Shown piece after piece: positions 18,288-27,719 of a stretch of 64,000 bases of DNA. The notes below the pieces were generated by a model. That model did not search any database, was not told the DNA's origin, and saw only the letters and a list, made by a program, of their open reading frames with translations. Origin of the DNA: JAHEFU01 sp041395205 (GTDB lineage Bacteria > 4484-113 > JAFGCY01); NCBI GenBank assembly GCA_041395205.1, contig JAWLAZ010000001.1, forward strand, positions 310,001 through 374,000, given 5' to 3'. Numbering within the stretch: position 1 is the first letter of the stretch; every line of letters starts with the position of its first letter. The position numbers and the translations under genes are program-made.

Positions 18288-19397
18288 GTGCTGAGGCCTT
18301 TTGCCAGCTGGAACCCCGAGATCCTGCGGACGGAGGCGCTGCGCTGCGCCTGGCAGGGCCGCGGCTGGCTGGTCACGGCTGTGCTGCTGCAGAGCAGCGT
18401 CGCCCTCTACTACATCTTCATTTCGCCCTTCAGCCTCGGGCGGGAATTCACGGACCTGATCGCCTGCGCCCAAATCCTGGCAACGCTTGGCGCACTGCTG
18501 AGCCTGATCTGGCTGCTCAGCGCCTGGTTCGGCCCGCCCCGGCGCCGGGATGAAAGCCAGGCCAGCCTGCCGATCCCTCCCGTGCAGCGCCAGCTGATGG
18601 ACTGGCTGCCGCTCCTCACCGTACCGCTGCTGCTGGGCCTCTCGGCCCTGGCGATCTGGGGCGTGCTGCAGCTCTACTTCGGCCTGCCCTTCGGCAGCGG
18701 AGCGCAGCTCGGCGAGGACTGGATCGTCACCGACGGCCCGGAGGGCTGGCTGGAGGTCCCCAACCCCTGGCTGCCGCGCGTGCTGGCAACGGCACTCACG
18801 ATCCTCTCCGCCGGGCTGCTGCCGCTTGCCATCGCGCTGCTGCTGGAACGCTGCCTGCGCGGCAACCTGCTGCGCGCCTCCGCCCTGCTGCTGCTGTGCA
18901 GCGGCGCTGTCTACGTGATGCTGGTCTGGGGGAGGGAGTTCCTGCAGAGCTGCTACCGCCAGACCCGCGGGCATCAGCCCCTGCCCTACATTGCCATCGG
19001 GCTGACGCTCGCTGTGCTGCCCGTACTGCTGGGCCTGCTGCCCCGCCGCGGCCGCAGCCTGCTGCTGGCGCTGCTCTGGTGCCTGCTGCTGGCAACGGGC
19101 CTGCTGCCCTTCCTGCAGCAGTCGCTGGACCAGCCGGGAATCTCAGCCGGACTGCGCAATCTGCTGGGAGACGGACGCTTCGCCCTGGCCTGGTACTTCG
19201 GCCACACGGACTTCATCACCGGCATCAACTGGCTGATGACGAGCTGGAAGAGCAACCTGCTGCTGGGCACACCGGCGGAGCCGCACCGCGTGCCGCTCTG
19301 GGTCGGCGCTGCCCTGTTGCCTTTCACGTATGCTGTCTGGCTGCCCGGCGGCTACCTGCTGGGCATGGCGCTCAGCCGCAGGCGCGAACAGGACTGA
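18288..19397 (+). CDS. Polytopic membrane protein, about eight helices
   Basis: 369 residues with about eight hydrophobic segments, for example LVTAVLLQSSVALYYIFI, LIACAQILATLGALLSLIWL, WLPLLTVPLLLGLSALAIWG and VGAALLPFTYAVWLPGGYLL. The pattern of a cytoplasmic N-terminus with regularly spaced helices recalls ABC-2-type permeases, but no conserved motif confirms it and no ATPase gene is adjacent. The GTG at 18288 is chosen because the -10 TACAAT (18276-18281) is 6 nt upstream with no SD. It is convergent with the large lipoprotein gene ending at 19412. Confidence 0.6.
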   Translation: MLRPFASWNPEILRTEALRCAWQGRGWLVTAVLLQSSVALYYIFISPFSLGREFTDLIACAQILATLGALLSLIWLLSAWFGPPRRRDESQASLPIPPVQRQLMDWLPLLTVPLLLGLSALAIWGVLQLYFGLPFGSGAQLGEDWIVTDGPEGWLEVPNPWLPRVLATALTILSAGLLPLAIALLLERCLRGNLLRASALLLLCSGAVYVMLVWGREFLQSCYRQTRGHQPLPYIAIGLTLAVLPVLLGLLPRRGRSLLLALLWCLLLATGLLPFLQQSLDQPGISAGLRNLLGDGRFALAWYFGHTDFITGINWLMTSWKSNLLLGTPAEPHRVPLWVGAALLPFTYAVWLPGGYLLGMALSRRREQD

Positions 19398-19411
19398 CTC
19401 GGCAGCAGCGC

Positions 19412-22225
19412 TCAGTCCAGGCGCGGCGTGGTGAAGTACAGCTCGTTCTCCTCATCCCAGTAGGCCAGTGCGGGCATGCCGTTGACAGCGACGGTGGCGG
19501 ACATGAAGGCGGTGCTGTCCCCGGAATCGTAGTACTCCCAGCTGCCCCAGCTGCTGCCAGTGGAATCCTCCGAGATGATGAACTGACCGCGGCCGAAGAA
19601 GTCGTCGCCAATGAAGATCACATACCTGTCATCCAGATACTTCATCTCACAGGAGCGGGCAGTGACGTTGCCGAGGTACAGCGGTTCGTTCCAGGTCAGG
19701 CCGTCCGGGTCGGCTGAGGTCACGAACCACACATCGTTGCCGGCATCAACGTAGGCAATCGCGAACGTGAAGCCGGCGCGGACCAGCGAGGGCAGGCGGC
19801 CGACATCCGCCGCACTGGCATCCACGATCACCGGCGGGTTCCAGCTCATTCCCAGGAAGTCCGAGGATGAGGCGAACATCAGGTTGCCGGTATCCTCACG
19901 GTAATAGGCAATGTGCATCCTCGCGGCGGCATCCAGCATGTCCGGGTAGAGGCCGGTGTTGCCGGTCCCATCGACATTGACGGGTACTTCCCATGCAACG
20001 CCTGTGGTATCCGAGGATACGCAGTAGTAGAGGTCGCCGTCCGTGGCGTTGTAGTAAGCAAGAGCCGGCCGGCCCAGGGCATCCCCGCCGCTGACGAACA
20101 GGCCCGCGTCGTCAGCTCCGATGTCCACATTGCGGGTCGGTCCGAAGCTCTGCCCGTCATCGGCACTCTCGGCATAGAACAGATCGCCGTCACGGTACCA
20201 GGCCAGCTGGAAATTCTGCTCCTCCTGGAACAGCTCCATCCATTCCCCTCCGAGGGGGTCAACGACATAGGGAGCGGACCAGCTGTAGCCGTTCAGATCC
20301 CCGCTGAAGCAGAACATCAGGTCGTCATTTGCCGCGTCATAGTAGGCAATCCCGAAGCGGTTGTTGCTGAGCGAACCGCGCAGCGCGGCGATCGCGACCC
20401 TGTTGTCAACCTGCACGCCGCTCACGATCCGCTGGCTGTTGAACTGGTAGACGGGATAGTAGGCCAGGTCACTGGCAATGTTGCCGGCCTCGTCCCGGAC
20501 GCGCACCCTGCAGGCCGCCAGGCCCTGGCTGAAGCTGGTACGAAACGCCGTCGGCTCGCTGTCGAAGGCGCTGAAATTGCCATTGTTGAGAATGTCAAAG
20601 GAATACTCCAGCGCACCGCCCTCAGGATCGAAGCTGTCCGAGGCATCGAACACCATCGCGAGCGGGCTGCCGTTGATGCCGAGGATCACCTGGGGCTGGC
20701 TGAGCTGCAGGCTGGCAACCGGCGCCAGGTCCTGCACGTTGCCACCGTCCACGAAGATCCCGACCGTGTCCACATCCCAGGCCCCCTCCCCGTCAATCAC
20801 GCGCAGCCGGGCATTGTAGAAGCCGGGCAGGCTGTACTCATGGCTGGCCGTGAGCTGTGATGTTGAGCTTTCATCGTAGGCATCGAAGATCCCGTCGCCA
20901 TCGAAGTCCCAGCCGCCGCCGACGATGCTGCCATCGAAGTCAGTGCTCTCAGTGCCGTCGAAGCTGACACTGAGCGGAGCGCTGCCGGACTGCACATCCG
21001 CCGTGCCGTAGGCCACGGGCGGGCTGTTGGCGGTCACGAGCAGGCTCACGCCGCCGAGTGCGATGCGCTCCATCCCGGCATCATGGGCAATCACCGCCGG
21101 ACGCAGCAGGCCGGGCTGCTGCGTTGGCAGGTTCTGCTGGGTCTGGCTCTGATCGGTGAGTTCCGGGATCCCGTCGCCATCCAGGTCGTAGTCATGGAGC
21201 AGGCCGGCTTCCCCGCCTTCCACAGTGATGCTGGCCAGGGCATTGCGCGGCACGCTGTTGTTGCTCAGTCCGAGGCCGAGCTGCAGCGGCGGGCCGGGCA
21301 GCGGGCTGACGTTCACGAGCTCGCTCGCGGCGCTTTCATTGCCGTTGTTGTCAACTGCACTGACTCTGAGATGCAGCCTGTCCGCACTGCTGTGCAGCAG
21401 ATGGCGGGTGCTGCCCTCCACGAAGCCTGCATGCTGCACCCCCACGGCATTGGGGGAGATGAAGGGCGCAGTGGAGTAATGCACACGGTAGCCGGCGAGG
21501 TCCGCTGCGGCCACCGCCTGCCATTCCAGCAGCACTGCTCCCGCGGCGGGAGTGGCCGTCAGGCCCTGGGGCACGGGCGGAGGACTGCCATCCGCCCCGC
21601 TGAGGCTGTCGGATGTGATGCCGAGCAGTTCCACCTGCGCCGCACCGGACACCAGCACGCAGACGAACAGGTTGTCAAATTCGGAGGTGTAGTCGGCGGA
21701 GGCGAAGACATCCGGCCCGCGCCGCTCGCTGCGCGCGAGGCGCACATGATGCTCACTGTAGGGGCCATGCCATTCCCAGCGGCCATCGGCATAACTGCTG
21801 AGCCCGAGGTAGTACCGGCTGGGACTGCCATCCGCTGCAGGCAGCACGTTGGCATCGAGCGCCAGTGCGCCGGGCTGGAAGCCGCCCATGGGCAGGCGGT
21901 AGATCGCATAGCTGACTGCATCCGCACTGCCGCTGCTGTCGCCGATGCGGCTGGCGGCCCCGGCGTCCGTGACACTCCCACCTTCCAGGAAGCGCTGCGT
22001 GCCCGTCGTGAATTCCGACTGGACATCCAGGGCCAGGGCTCTCCGCCCCGTCTCCCAGGGCTGGAGCGCATCCGCCGGCAGCTGGGCCGGGAACTCCACC
22101 GGGGCCGTGTTGGCAATGCTCTCAGCCTGCGGATTGAGGGGTTCAGGGTTGCTGGTGGCGGAACAGGCATTGAGCAGCAGGGCAGCGGCAGTACAGGCAA
22201 GCAGCGTAAGCGGAATCTGGCGCAT
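19412..22225 (-). CDS. Multi-domain lipoprotein (Fn3, PKD repeats, propeller-like C-terminus)
   Basis: 937 residues, with SD GGAGG just before the ATG at 22225. The signal peptide ends in LLLNAC. Domain order: an N-terminal beta domain (RFLEGGSVTDAGAA, GRWEWHGPYSEHHVRLA), an Fn3-like domain (AVLLEWQAVAAADLAGYRVH), a DYDLDGDGIPEL loop, two PKD-like modules (VSFDGTESTDFDGSIVGG, FDASDSFDPEGGALEYSFD), then about 330 residues of propeller-like repeats (FGIAYYDAANDDLMF, PALAYYNATDGDLYY, PALAYWDEENELYFTT). It is a full-length paralog of 10547-13681. Probably displayed on the cell surface or in the periplasm. The ligand is unknown. Confidence 0.75.
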   Translation of the reverse strand: MRQIPLTLLACTAAALLLNACSATSNPEPLNPQAESIANTAPVEFPAQLPADALQPWETGRRALALDVQSEFTTGTQRFLEGGSVTDAGAASRIGDSSGSADAVSYAIYRLPMGGFQPGALALDANVLPAADGSPSRYYLGLSSYADGRWEWHGPYSEHHVRLARSERRGPDVFASADYTSEFDNLFVCVLVSGAAQVELLGITSDSLSGADGSPPPVPQGLTATPAAGAVLLEWQAVAAADLAGYRVHYSTAPFISPNAVGVQHAGFVEGSTRHLLHSSADRLHLRVSAVDNNGNESAASELVNVSPLPGPPLQLGLGLSNNSVPRNALASITVEGGEAGLLHDYDLDGDGIPELTDQSQTQQNLPTQQPGLLRPAVIAHDAGMERIALGGVSLLVTANSPPVAYGTADVQSGSAPLSVSFDGTESTDFDGSIVGGGWDFDGDGIFDAYDESSTSQLTASHEYSLPGFYNARLRVIDGEGAWDVDTVGIFVDGGNVQDLAPVASLQLSQPQVILGINGSPLAMVFDASDSFDPEGGALEYSFDILNNGNFSAFDSEPTAFRTSFSQGLAACRVRVRDEAGNIASDLAYYPVYQFNSQRIVSGVQVDNRVAIAALRGSLSNNRFGIAYYDAANDDLMFCFSGDLNGYSWSAPYVVDPLGGEWMELFQEEQNFQLAWYRDGDLFYAESADDGQSFGPTRNVDIGADDAGLFVSGGDALGRPALAYYNATDGDLYYCVSSDTTGVAWEVPVNVDGTGNTGLYPDMLDAAARMHIAYYREDTGNLMFASSSDFLGMSWNPPVIVDASAADVGRLPSLVRAGFTFAIAYVDAGNDVWFVTSADPDGLTWNEPLYLGNVTARSCEMKYLDDRYVIFIGDDFFGRGQFIISEDSTGSSWGSWEYYDSGDSTAFMSATVAVNGMPALAYWDEENELYFTTPRLD

Positions 22226-22291
22226 GAATTCCTCCGTGCGGAAATCAGGCCTCCATTCTAGCCGCAGTCCCTGCTCAGTGCCCAGTCCGGC

Positions 22292-24145
22292 TCAGTCCAC
22301 GTTGAAGTCCAGGCCTTCCTCAGGGCTGAAGATATGCCGGCGGCGCGAGCCATGCTCCTCGATCGTGAACATCCAGCCCACCAGTTCGCCGACATGCAGC
22401 TCCACGCTGTTCGCCTGCTCATGCAGCACGAACAGGTTGCGGTAGTCGTAGACGCTGCCGCGCCCGCCCATGCCATGCTCGCTGGCGACGAGGTGGTGGG
22501 TCAGGGCTCCGGCGATGCGCTTCTTCCAGAGCAGCATGTTGCGCTCGCTCAGGTCCACGCAGCCGTTGTCAATGAAGCTCTGGCGCCTGACGGGATCGGC
22601 CAGCAGCTCACCCATGCTGCGGCCCGGATAGGCGCGCATCAGGGCCACGCTCGGCCCGAACAGCAGGCGGCGGTCCGGGGTGGCGATCGGGATGCCGATC
22701 GAGAGGATGCGCGAACGGGCCCGCCGGTCGCCCTTCACCCCGCTGACGATGCGCTCCAGCAGGTTCGGGGCGTTGTAGAGGCTGTCGAACAGCTCAAGCC
22801 GTTCCTGGCGCTCCATCGGACCGGGCTTCAGCACGCGGTAGAGCAGCTCGCCGAGCCCGGCATGCGTCTTCAGCAGGCTGCCTTCCCAGAGCAGCTTGGA
22901 GAGCCGCGGCGGCCCGAGCAGCTCGAAGGCCACGCTCTCCTCGCCGCTTTCACGTTCCAGCCGCTCCAGCTGCTCGAGCGCCATGTTGCGCATCACGCCG
23001 CCGCGGTAGCTGGAATCCTGCACCACACTGGAGAGGCCGCTGACGACGTCATGTCCGGTGCTTTCACCGAGGATCTCCTCCAGAGCGGCACGGGCCACAT
23101 CCTCCGGAGTGACGAGCTCCATCTGCTCGATCGAGGTGATCGCCGCGAACTCACCGGCGCTGAACACGCCGTTCTCACCCGTGTCAATGAACACGCTTTC
23201 GAGGTTGCTGCCCGTTGCCGCGGCAGGGGCATTGGCAAAGCTGTCCGCCGGACCATCGAGCGGCAGGCCGCTTTCAAGTTCGCAGTCCACCATGGCGATG
23301 GGCTGGCCATGCTTGCGGATCTCGCCCTTGCCGATGCTCTTCCAGCCGATCAGCGCGGCGGGCTTGATCTCCTTGATCACGGGGTTGCCAAGCGTGCGGT
23401 TCATCAGCATGTAGATCATGCTGGCTGCGCCGGCCACCGCGCTCTTGGAGAGCAGCGTGCGGCTGGGCTTGCTTTCACTGTGGGTGTAGGGGATATTCAG
23501 CCCCATGCCGCCCGTGCCGGTGGTGCCGATCTTGAGGTACAGCCCGGTGCCGGCCTGCTTCATGCCGTCGGAGAGGATCTCGATGTGGCGGATCAGCGCC
23601 GGCAGCGCGGTTGACATCATCAGGCGCTGGGCCGCGGGCACGCTGTCCTCGCGCTCCACCCCGTTGTCAGCATCGTGGATCCAGCCCTTGGCGAGGCTGA
23701 AGATGTCCTGGTAGGCCAGCCCGGTGGCGGTGTTCACGCAGTCGATGATGATGTCCGGCCTGTGCGCCCGGCAGACGCGGTTGATGAACATCTCGCCCTT
23801 CTGCTCATCGCTGAATTCGTTGTAGTCCTGGAAGATGAAGCGCACGTACTGGTCGGCATAGCGCTTCTCGTCCTCACCGCTGCCGCGCGCCGCCTGGCGC
23901 AGCTCCTCGAGCTCACCGGTGAGCAGCATGTTGCCATGCTCGGCCACGAACTCGATGCGGGCATCCGGCTGCCAGCGCTGCTGCCAGCGCAGGCAGTCCT
24001 CCACGCACTGCTCAGCCTCCTCCTCGTACATCGAGCACAGCACCATCCGCCGCGGTGAGAAGGAGCGCAGGATCAGCCGCGAAATCGCACTGCCGCACTG
24101 CCCGAAGGCCCCGAGAATCAGAATGCTCTTGTCATTGATGTCCAT
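22292..24145 (-). CDS. Rossmann-fold NAD(P)-binding protein, unknown
   Basis: 617 residues. The N-terminus is a dinucleotide-binding strand-loop-helix: SILILGAFGQCGSAISRLIL (G-x-x-G-x-x-G), followed by MVLCSMYEEEAE. IGTTGTGGMGLNIPYTHSES lies near residue 210. The remaining 350 residues are a mixed alpha/beta domain that I do not recognise. No clear SDR catalytic YxxxK is visible. The start at 24145 has GGGGTAAGG 3-6 nt upstream and a TAATAT -10 at 24166-24161. It is probably a cytoplasmic reductase or epimerase-like enzyme, but the substrate is unknown. It stands alone, with no pathway neighbours. Confidence 0.6.
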   Translation of the reverse strand: MDINDKSILILGAFGQCGSAISRLILRSFSPRRMVLCSMYEEEAEQCVEDCLRWQQRWQPDARIEFVAEHGNMLLTGELEELRQAARGSGEDEKRYADQYVRFIFQDYNEFSDEQKGEMFINRVCRAHRPDIIIDCVNTATGLAYQDIFSLAKGWIHDADNGVEREDSVPAAQRLMMSTALPALIRHIEILSDGMKQAGTGLYLKIGTTGTGGMGLNIPYTHSESKPSRTLLSKSAVAGAASMIYMLMNRTLGNPVIKEIKPAALIGWKSIGKGEIRKHGQPIAMVDCELESGLPLDGPADSFANAPAAATGSNLESVFIDTGENGVFSAGEFAAITSIEQMELVTPEDVARAALEEILGESTGHDVVSGLSSVVQDSSYRGGVMRNMALEQLERLERESGEESVAFELLGPPRLSKLLWEGSLLKTHAGLGELLYRVLKPGPMERQERLELFDSLYNAPNLLERIVSGVKGDRRARSRILSIGIPIATPDRRLLFGPSVALMRAYPGRSMGELLADPVRRQSFIDNGCVDLSERNMLLWKKRIAGALTHHLVASEHGMGGRGSVYDYRNLFVLHEQANSVELHVGELVGWMFTIEEHGSRRRHIFSPEEGLDFNVD

Positions 24146-24179
24146 GCCTTACCCCAGCGGATATTAGAGATCTGCAGTG

Positions 24180-24848
24180 TCGCACAGGGGTGCTGCACCC
24201 GCGTCCATGCTGGCAGCACCATTTCTAGCATAGCACCGGAACGCTGTATTGTGAATGGATTCACGGTTCAATCGCCGGCTCTACGAGGGAAATTCACCCT
24301 GTGCCGATAACCGCAGATACCGCGGCTCCGTCATTCCGGATACAACACGCTGTAGACGGAGCTTGTCGATGGGGAACATCGGACAGTTGGAACGGCCCAC
24401 AGGATTCCGGCCTGCCTCAGCGCGGCCATCGGTCCCGCGGGCTGTTCAGGAAGCTCCACCGAAATCGCTGATGCCGTATTGCGGCCTGCCGCGGGAAAAG
24501 AACCGGGCGGGCTGCAGGCACAGCTGGAGGTGTAGCTGGAACGCGCAATGCCACTGAGGCCGCGCGGAGCCCGGAACTGCAAGACGAATGCCAGGGCTTG
24601 CAGCTGATCCGCATTGACAAAGTTCCGGCGCGGCCCAGCCGCGATTGCTGGAAAGTACGGCGAAGTCAAGGGAATGGCGGAGCTGGAGATGAGCGGAAAC
24701 CTATGTGCCCTCAGTGGCGCTGTGTTGAAGCATGGTTCATTGCCGGATTAACGAGCGCTGCTGGCATCTTCCCCGGCTGCATGAATCAGGCTGCTGCGAA
24801 AGTGAAATCGCAATATAATTTCTTACTCGTTCTTTCGGAGCAAAACAG
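24180..24848. other. Intergenic region of about 670 nt with one promoter
   Basis: No gene is supported here; all frames are interrupted and none matches a family I know. Some stretches have coding-like GC bias, so this may be decayed coding DNA. The 3' end holds the promoter of the next gene: TATAAT at 24814-24819 and GGAG at 24837-24840, 8 nt before the ATG at 24849. Confidence 0.5.
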
Positions 24849-26801
24849 ATGCCCGCTGGAATTCATGGCCGCTGCTGGCCAATGCTGCTGATGGCGCTGC
24901 TGCTGTGTGGCTGTGCATCCCGCAATGGCAGCACACAGCTTGAACTGCAGGCCGCACCGCCTGCCAGGCTGAGCCTGCCGGGCCCGGCAGAGCTGGGGCA
25001 GCCCGCTCCCGAGGCTGCAGCGCAGCGCCGCGCATCCAAGGATTTCCTGGAGGACATCATCCAGGATGCCGTGGAATTCCGCACTGATCTCGCGAACAGC
25101 CGTGTGCTGCTTGATGGCAATCTGCTGAACTTCAGCTCCGGCTTCTCCCCCGCCTACGCCATCTTTTCCTTTGACAAGCCTGCGGACGAGCGCCTGCCGC
25201 AGGCGCATGTGATCTGGGAAGAGGCACCGCAGGCTGGCAATGTCTTCATCGGCATCGCGAATTATCAGACGAACCGCTGGGACTGGCCCGCCGTCGAACG
25301 GGGCGGGGAGTCCATCCTCCACGATACAATCTCCTTCCCGGACTGGTCAGCCTACCTTGCACCTTCAGACCAGCGCTTCCATGTCGCCGTGGTCGTGGTC
25401 GGCGACGAATTCGTCAAGCTGCGGCGCCTGCGGGCCGGCGAGCCCTACTTCACGCCCTTTGTGATGTTCCCGGCTGTTGCCGTGGTTCCAATCCAGACAG
25501 CCGTGTCCGGCTCCTGCCTGATCGCGGGCTCGCAGACGGCAGCGCTGGAAGTGGATTTCAACGCTGATGGCGTGGCCGATGCCCTGAGCGAGAACGCCAG
25601 CTTCCTCTACAGCCTGCCGGGAGAGATGCCGGTGACGGTGCGCTCGACGGACGAGGACGGCATGGTGGCTACAATGACAAGGAGCTTCCGGGGACTCACC
25701 GGCGGCTGGGATTTCCAGCAGATCGTCCAGCCGGAGGACGAGGAAACAACGGAGTACTTTCCCAGCGCAGCGATCATAGACGGGCGAGTCGCCCTGGCCT
25801 GGATCCATGACGACTTCACGACGCAGGCCGGGGAGACTCCCTCGCGCCGCGTGCGCTACCTGATTGCCACGGATGCCTCCGCCACGGCCTGGCTGGGCCC
25901 GGTGGATGTCTATGAGGATGCTGCCAACCGCCCGTATGAAGTGAGCGGCCTGCTGGACATTGACGGCAGGCCGGGTATCTTCGTACGTACCGAAACCGGC
26001 AAGCTCCACTATCTGCTGGGTGATGCCAGCCTGCCAACAGCCTGGTCAGACCCGAAGACAATCTCGCAACTGCTTTCATTTGAATCCGGCGTGATCACAG
26101 GTATGGCGGATGGCCATCCCTGTGCCGCCTACACGGCCAATGATCCAGCGGACGGCTGGATAAGCATATTCGTGAGGGCAGATGCTGCCGATGGCGTGGG
26201 ACCCTGGTTTGCCATACTTGTCTGCCCCGGCATCGGGGATGTCGGGCTGCTGGCCGACGGCGTCAATCCGCCGGCCCTGGCTGTGCATGATGAAGCCGGG
26301 ACGAGCATCGCCATCTATGAAGCTCCTGTCGCCGACGGTCTGAGCGGCGGAGCGTGGACGCTGTTCGGCACGGTGCCGGCGGGCTTCGCCTTCACCGGCT
26401 CGGGACCGCTGATCCTGCCGCATACCCCGAATGCCGAGAACCACCACACCCTGGCTTACCGTGAGGCGGCGAATCCCTCTCTCGGGCATCTGCGCGTGAC
26501 GAACAACGACGGCAGCTACCTGCGTTCGACGACCATCAAGGCCGATGCCTTCTTCGATGGCAGTGGTCCGCTGCTGTCCTTCAACGACGCCTTCTGCGCC
26601 TATGACTTCGATGAGGAGGACCTCTACTTCGGCGCGCTCAGGGTGGTCGGGGATGATGCCAGCTGGTTCTTCACCCAGGATCCGGTGGACAGTGCGGGCA
26701 ATGTCGGCAAGCACTGCTCGCTGGTGCAGCTTAACGGTGTTCCGCTGATCATCTACGAGGACGGGACCAACCGCTCCATCAAGCTGGCGAGGATGTTCTG
26801 A
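24849..26801 (+). CDS. Propeller-like lipoprotein, unknown
   Basis: 650 residues from the ATG at 24849 (GGAG, spacing 8; TATAAT further upstream). Signal peptide with lipobox LLLCGC. The N-terminal part resembles the beta domain of the other lipoproteins (HVIWEEAPQAGNVFIGIANY, NRWDWPAVERGG). A short Asp-rich module (ALEVDFNADGVADALSENA) follows, then about 350 residues of propeller-like repeats (VALAWIHDDFTTQ, GRPGIFVRTETGKLHYL, HPCAAYTANDPADGW). The C-terminus is GVPLIIYEDGTNRSIKLARMF. No catalytic motif was recognised. It probably binds polymers or proteins in the envelope. Confidence 0.7.
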   Translation: MPAGIHGRCWPMLLMALLLCGCASRNGSTQLELQAAPPARLSLPGPAELGQPAPEAAAQRRASKDFLEDIIQDAVEFRTDLANSRVLLDGNLLNFSSGFSPAYAIFSFDKPADERLPQAHVIWEEAPQAGNVFIGIANYQTNRWDWPAVERGGESILHDTISFPDWSAYLAPSDQRFHVAVVVVGDEFVKLRRLRAGEPYFTPFVMFPAVAVVPIQTAVSGSCLIAGSQTAALEVDFNADGVADALSENASFLYSLPGEMPVTVRSTDEDGMVATMTRSFRGLTGGWDFQQIVQPEDEETTEYFPSAAIIDGRVALAWIHDDFTTQAGETPSRRVRYLIATDASATAWLGPVDVYEDAANRPYEVSGLLDIDGRPGIFVRTETGKLHYLLGDASLPTAWSDPKTISQLLSFESGVITGMADGHPCAAYTANDPADGWISIFVRADAADGVGPWFAILVCPGIGDVGLLADGVNPPALAVHDEAGTSIAIYEAPVADGLSGGAWTLFGTVPAGFAFTGSGPLILPHTPNAENHHTLAYREAANPSLGHLRVTNNDGSYLRSTTIKADAFFDGSGPLLSFNDAFCAYDFDEEDLYFGALRVVGDDASWFFTQDPVDSAGNVGKHCSLVQLNGVPLIIYEDGTNRSIKLARMF

Positions 26802-26882
26802 GTGAATCCACTCAGTGGGGAAATGCCGCAGACGCAGATGCCTGAGCACTAATCAGGCCCCGCTGCGCGCTACAATTCCCGC

Positions 26883-27719
26883 ATGGCCCACCCCACATTC
26901 AAGCTCGACAACGGCCGCCTCGTCGGCAATGACTCCCGCCTGCTGCTGCTGGCCGGGCCCTGCGCCATTGAAAGCGCGGACATGTGCCAGATGGTGGCGG
27001 GCAGGATGAAGGAGCTGACGGACAGCCTCGACATCGGCTACGTCTTCAAGGCCAGCTTCGACAAGGCCAACCGCTCCAGCATCCTTTCCTTCCGCGGCCC
27101 CGGGATGGAGGAAGGCCTCAAGGTGCTGCAGAGCGTCAAGGACACGGTCGGGGTGCCGGTGGTCACCGACTTCCATGATGCCGCGCAGGCCGCCCCGGTG
27201 GCCGAAGTGGTGGACATCCTGCAGGTGCCGGCCTTCCTCTGCCGCCAGACCGACCTGCTGGTCGCGGCGGCCGCCACGGGCCGGGTCATCAATGTGAAGA
27301 AGGGCCAGTTCCTCGCACCCTGGGACATGGACAATGTCGTCAGCAAGCTGGCTGAGGGCGGGGCGGAGCGCGTGATCGTCACCGAACGAGGTGCGACCTT
27401 CGGCTACAACAACCTGGTTGTCGACTTCCGCAGCCTGCTCTACTTCCGCGAGCAGCAGGTGCCGGTCTGCTTCGATGCCACGCATTCGGTGCAGCTGCCG
27501 GGTGGCGCGGGGACAAGCTCATCCGGCCAGCGCCAGTATGTCGAGGGCCTGAGCTATGCGGCGGTCAGCCTCGGAATCAGCACCCTGTTCTGGGAAGTGC
27601 ATCCCTGCCCGGATGAGGCGAAGTGCGACGGGCCGAACCAGCTGTGGCTGAGTGATGTGGAGCGGATCCTGACCCGCATCCGCGAACTGGACGACTGGGC
27701 CAAGCGCGGCCGGGCCTAG
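26883..27719 (+). CDS. kdsA: 3-deoxy-8-phosphooctulonate synthase
   Basis: 278 residues, the usual length. KdsA condenses arabinose-5-phosphate with phosphoenolpyruvate to give Kdo-8-phosphate for the LPS inner core, in the cytoplasm. Family motifs seen: LLAGPCAIES (N-terminus), YVFKASFDKANRSS, FRGPGMEEGL, VPVVTDFHD, VPAFLCRQTDLLVAAA, NVKKGQFLAPWDM, ERGATFGYNNLVVDFRS, FDATHSVQLPGG. It keeps Cys11-type (GPCAIE) residues. Leaderless: TACAAT at 26871-26876, 6 nt before the ATG. Its TAG stop shares a CTAG with the stop of the convergent gene. This gene is the main evidence for a Gram-negative envelope. Confidence 0.95.
   Translation: MAHPTFKLDNGRLVGNDSRLLLLAGPCAIESADMCQMVAGRMKELTDSLDIGYVFKASFDKANRSSILSFRGPGMEEGLKVLQSVKDTVGVPVVTDFHDAAQAAPVAEVVDILQVPAFLCRQTDLLVAAAATGRVINVKKGQFLAPWDMDNVVSKLAEGGAERVIVTERGATFGYNNLVVDFRSLLYFREQQVPVCFDATHSVQLPGGAGTSSSGQRQYVEGLSYAAVSLGISTLFWEVHPCPDEAKCDGPNQLWLSDVERILTRIRELDDWAKRGRA

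Noticed and set aside
18288..19397. ABC-2-type permease assignment
   Set aside because: The helix pattern would fit, but no family motif and no neighbouring ATPase support it, so it is left as a polytopic membrane protein.
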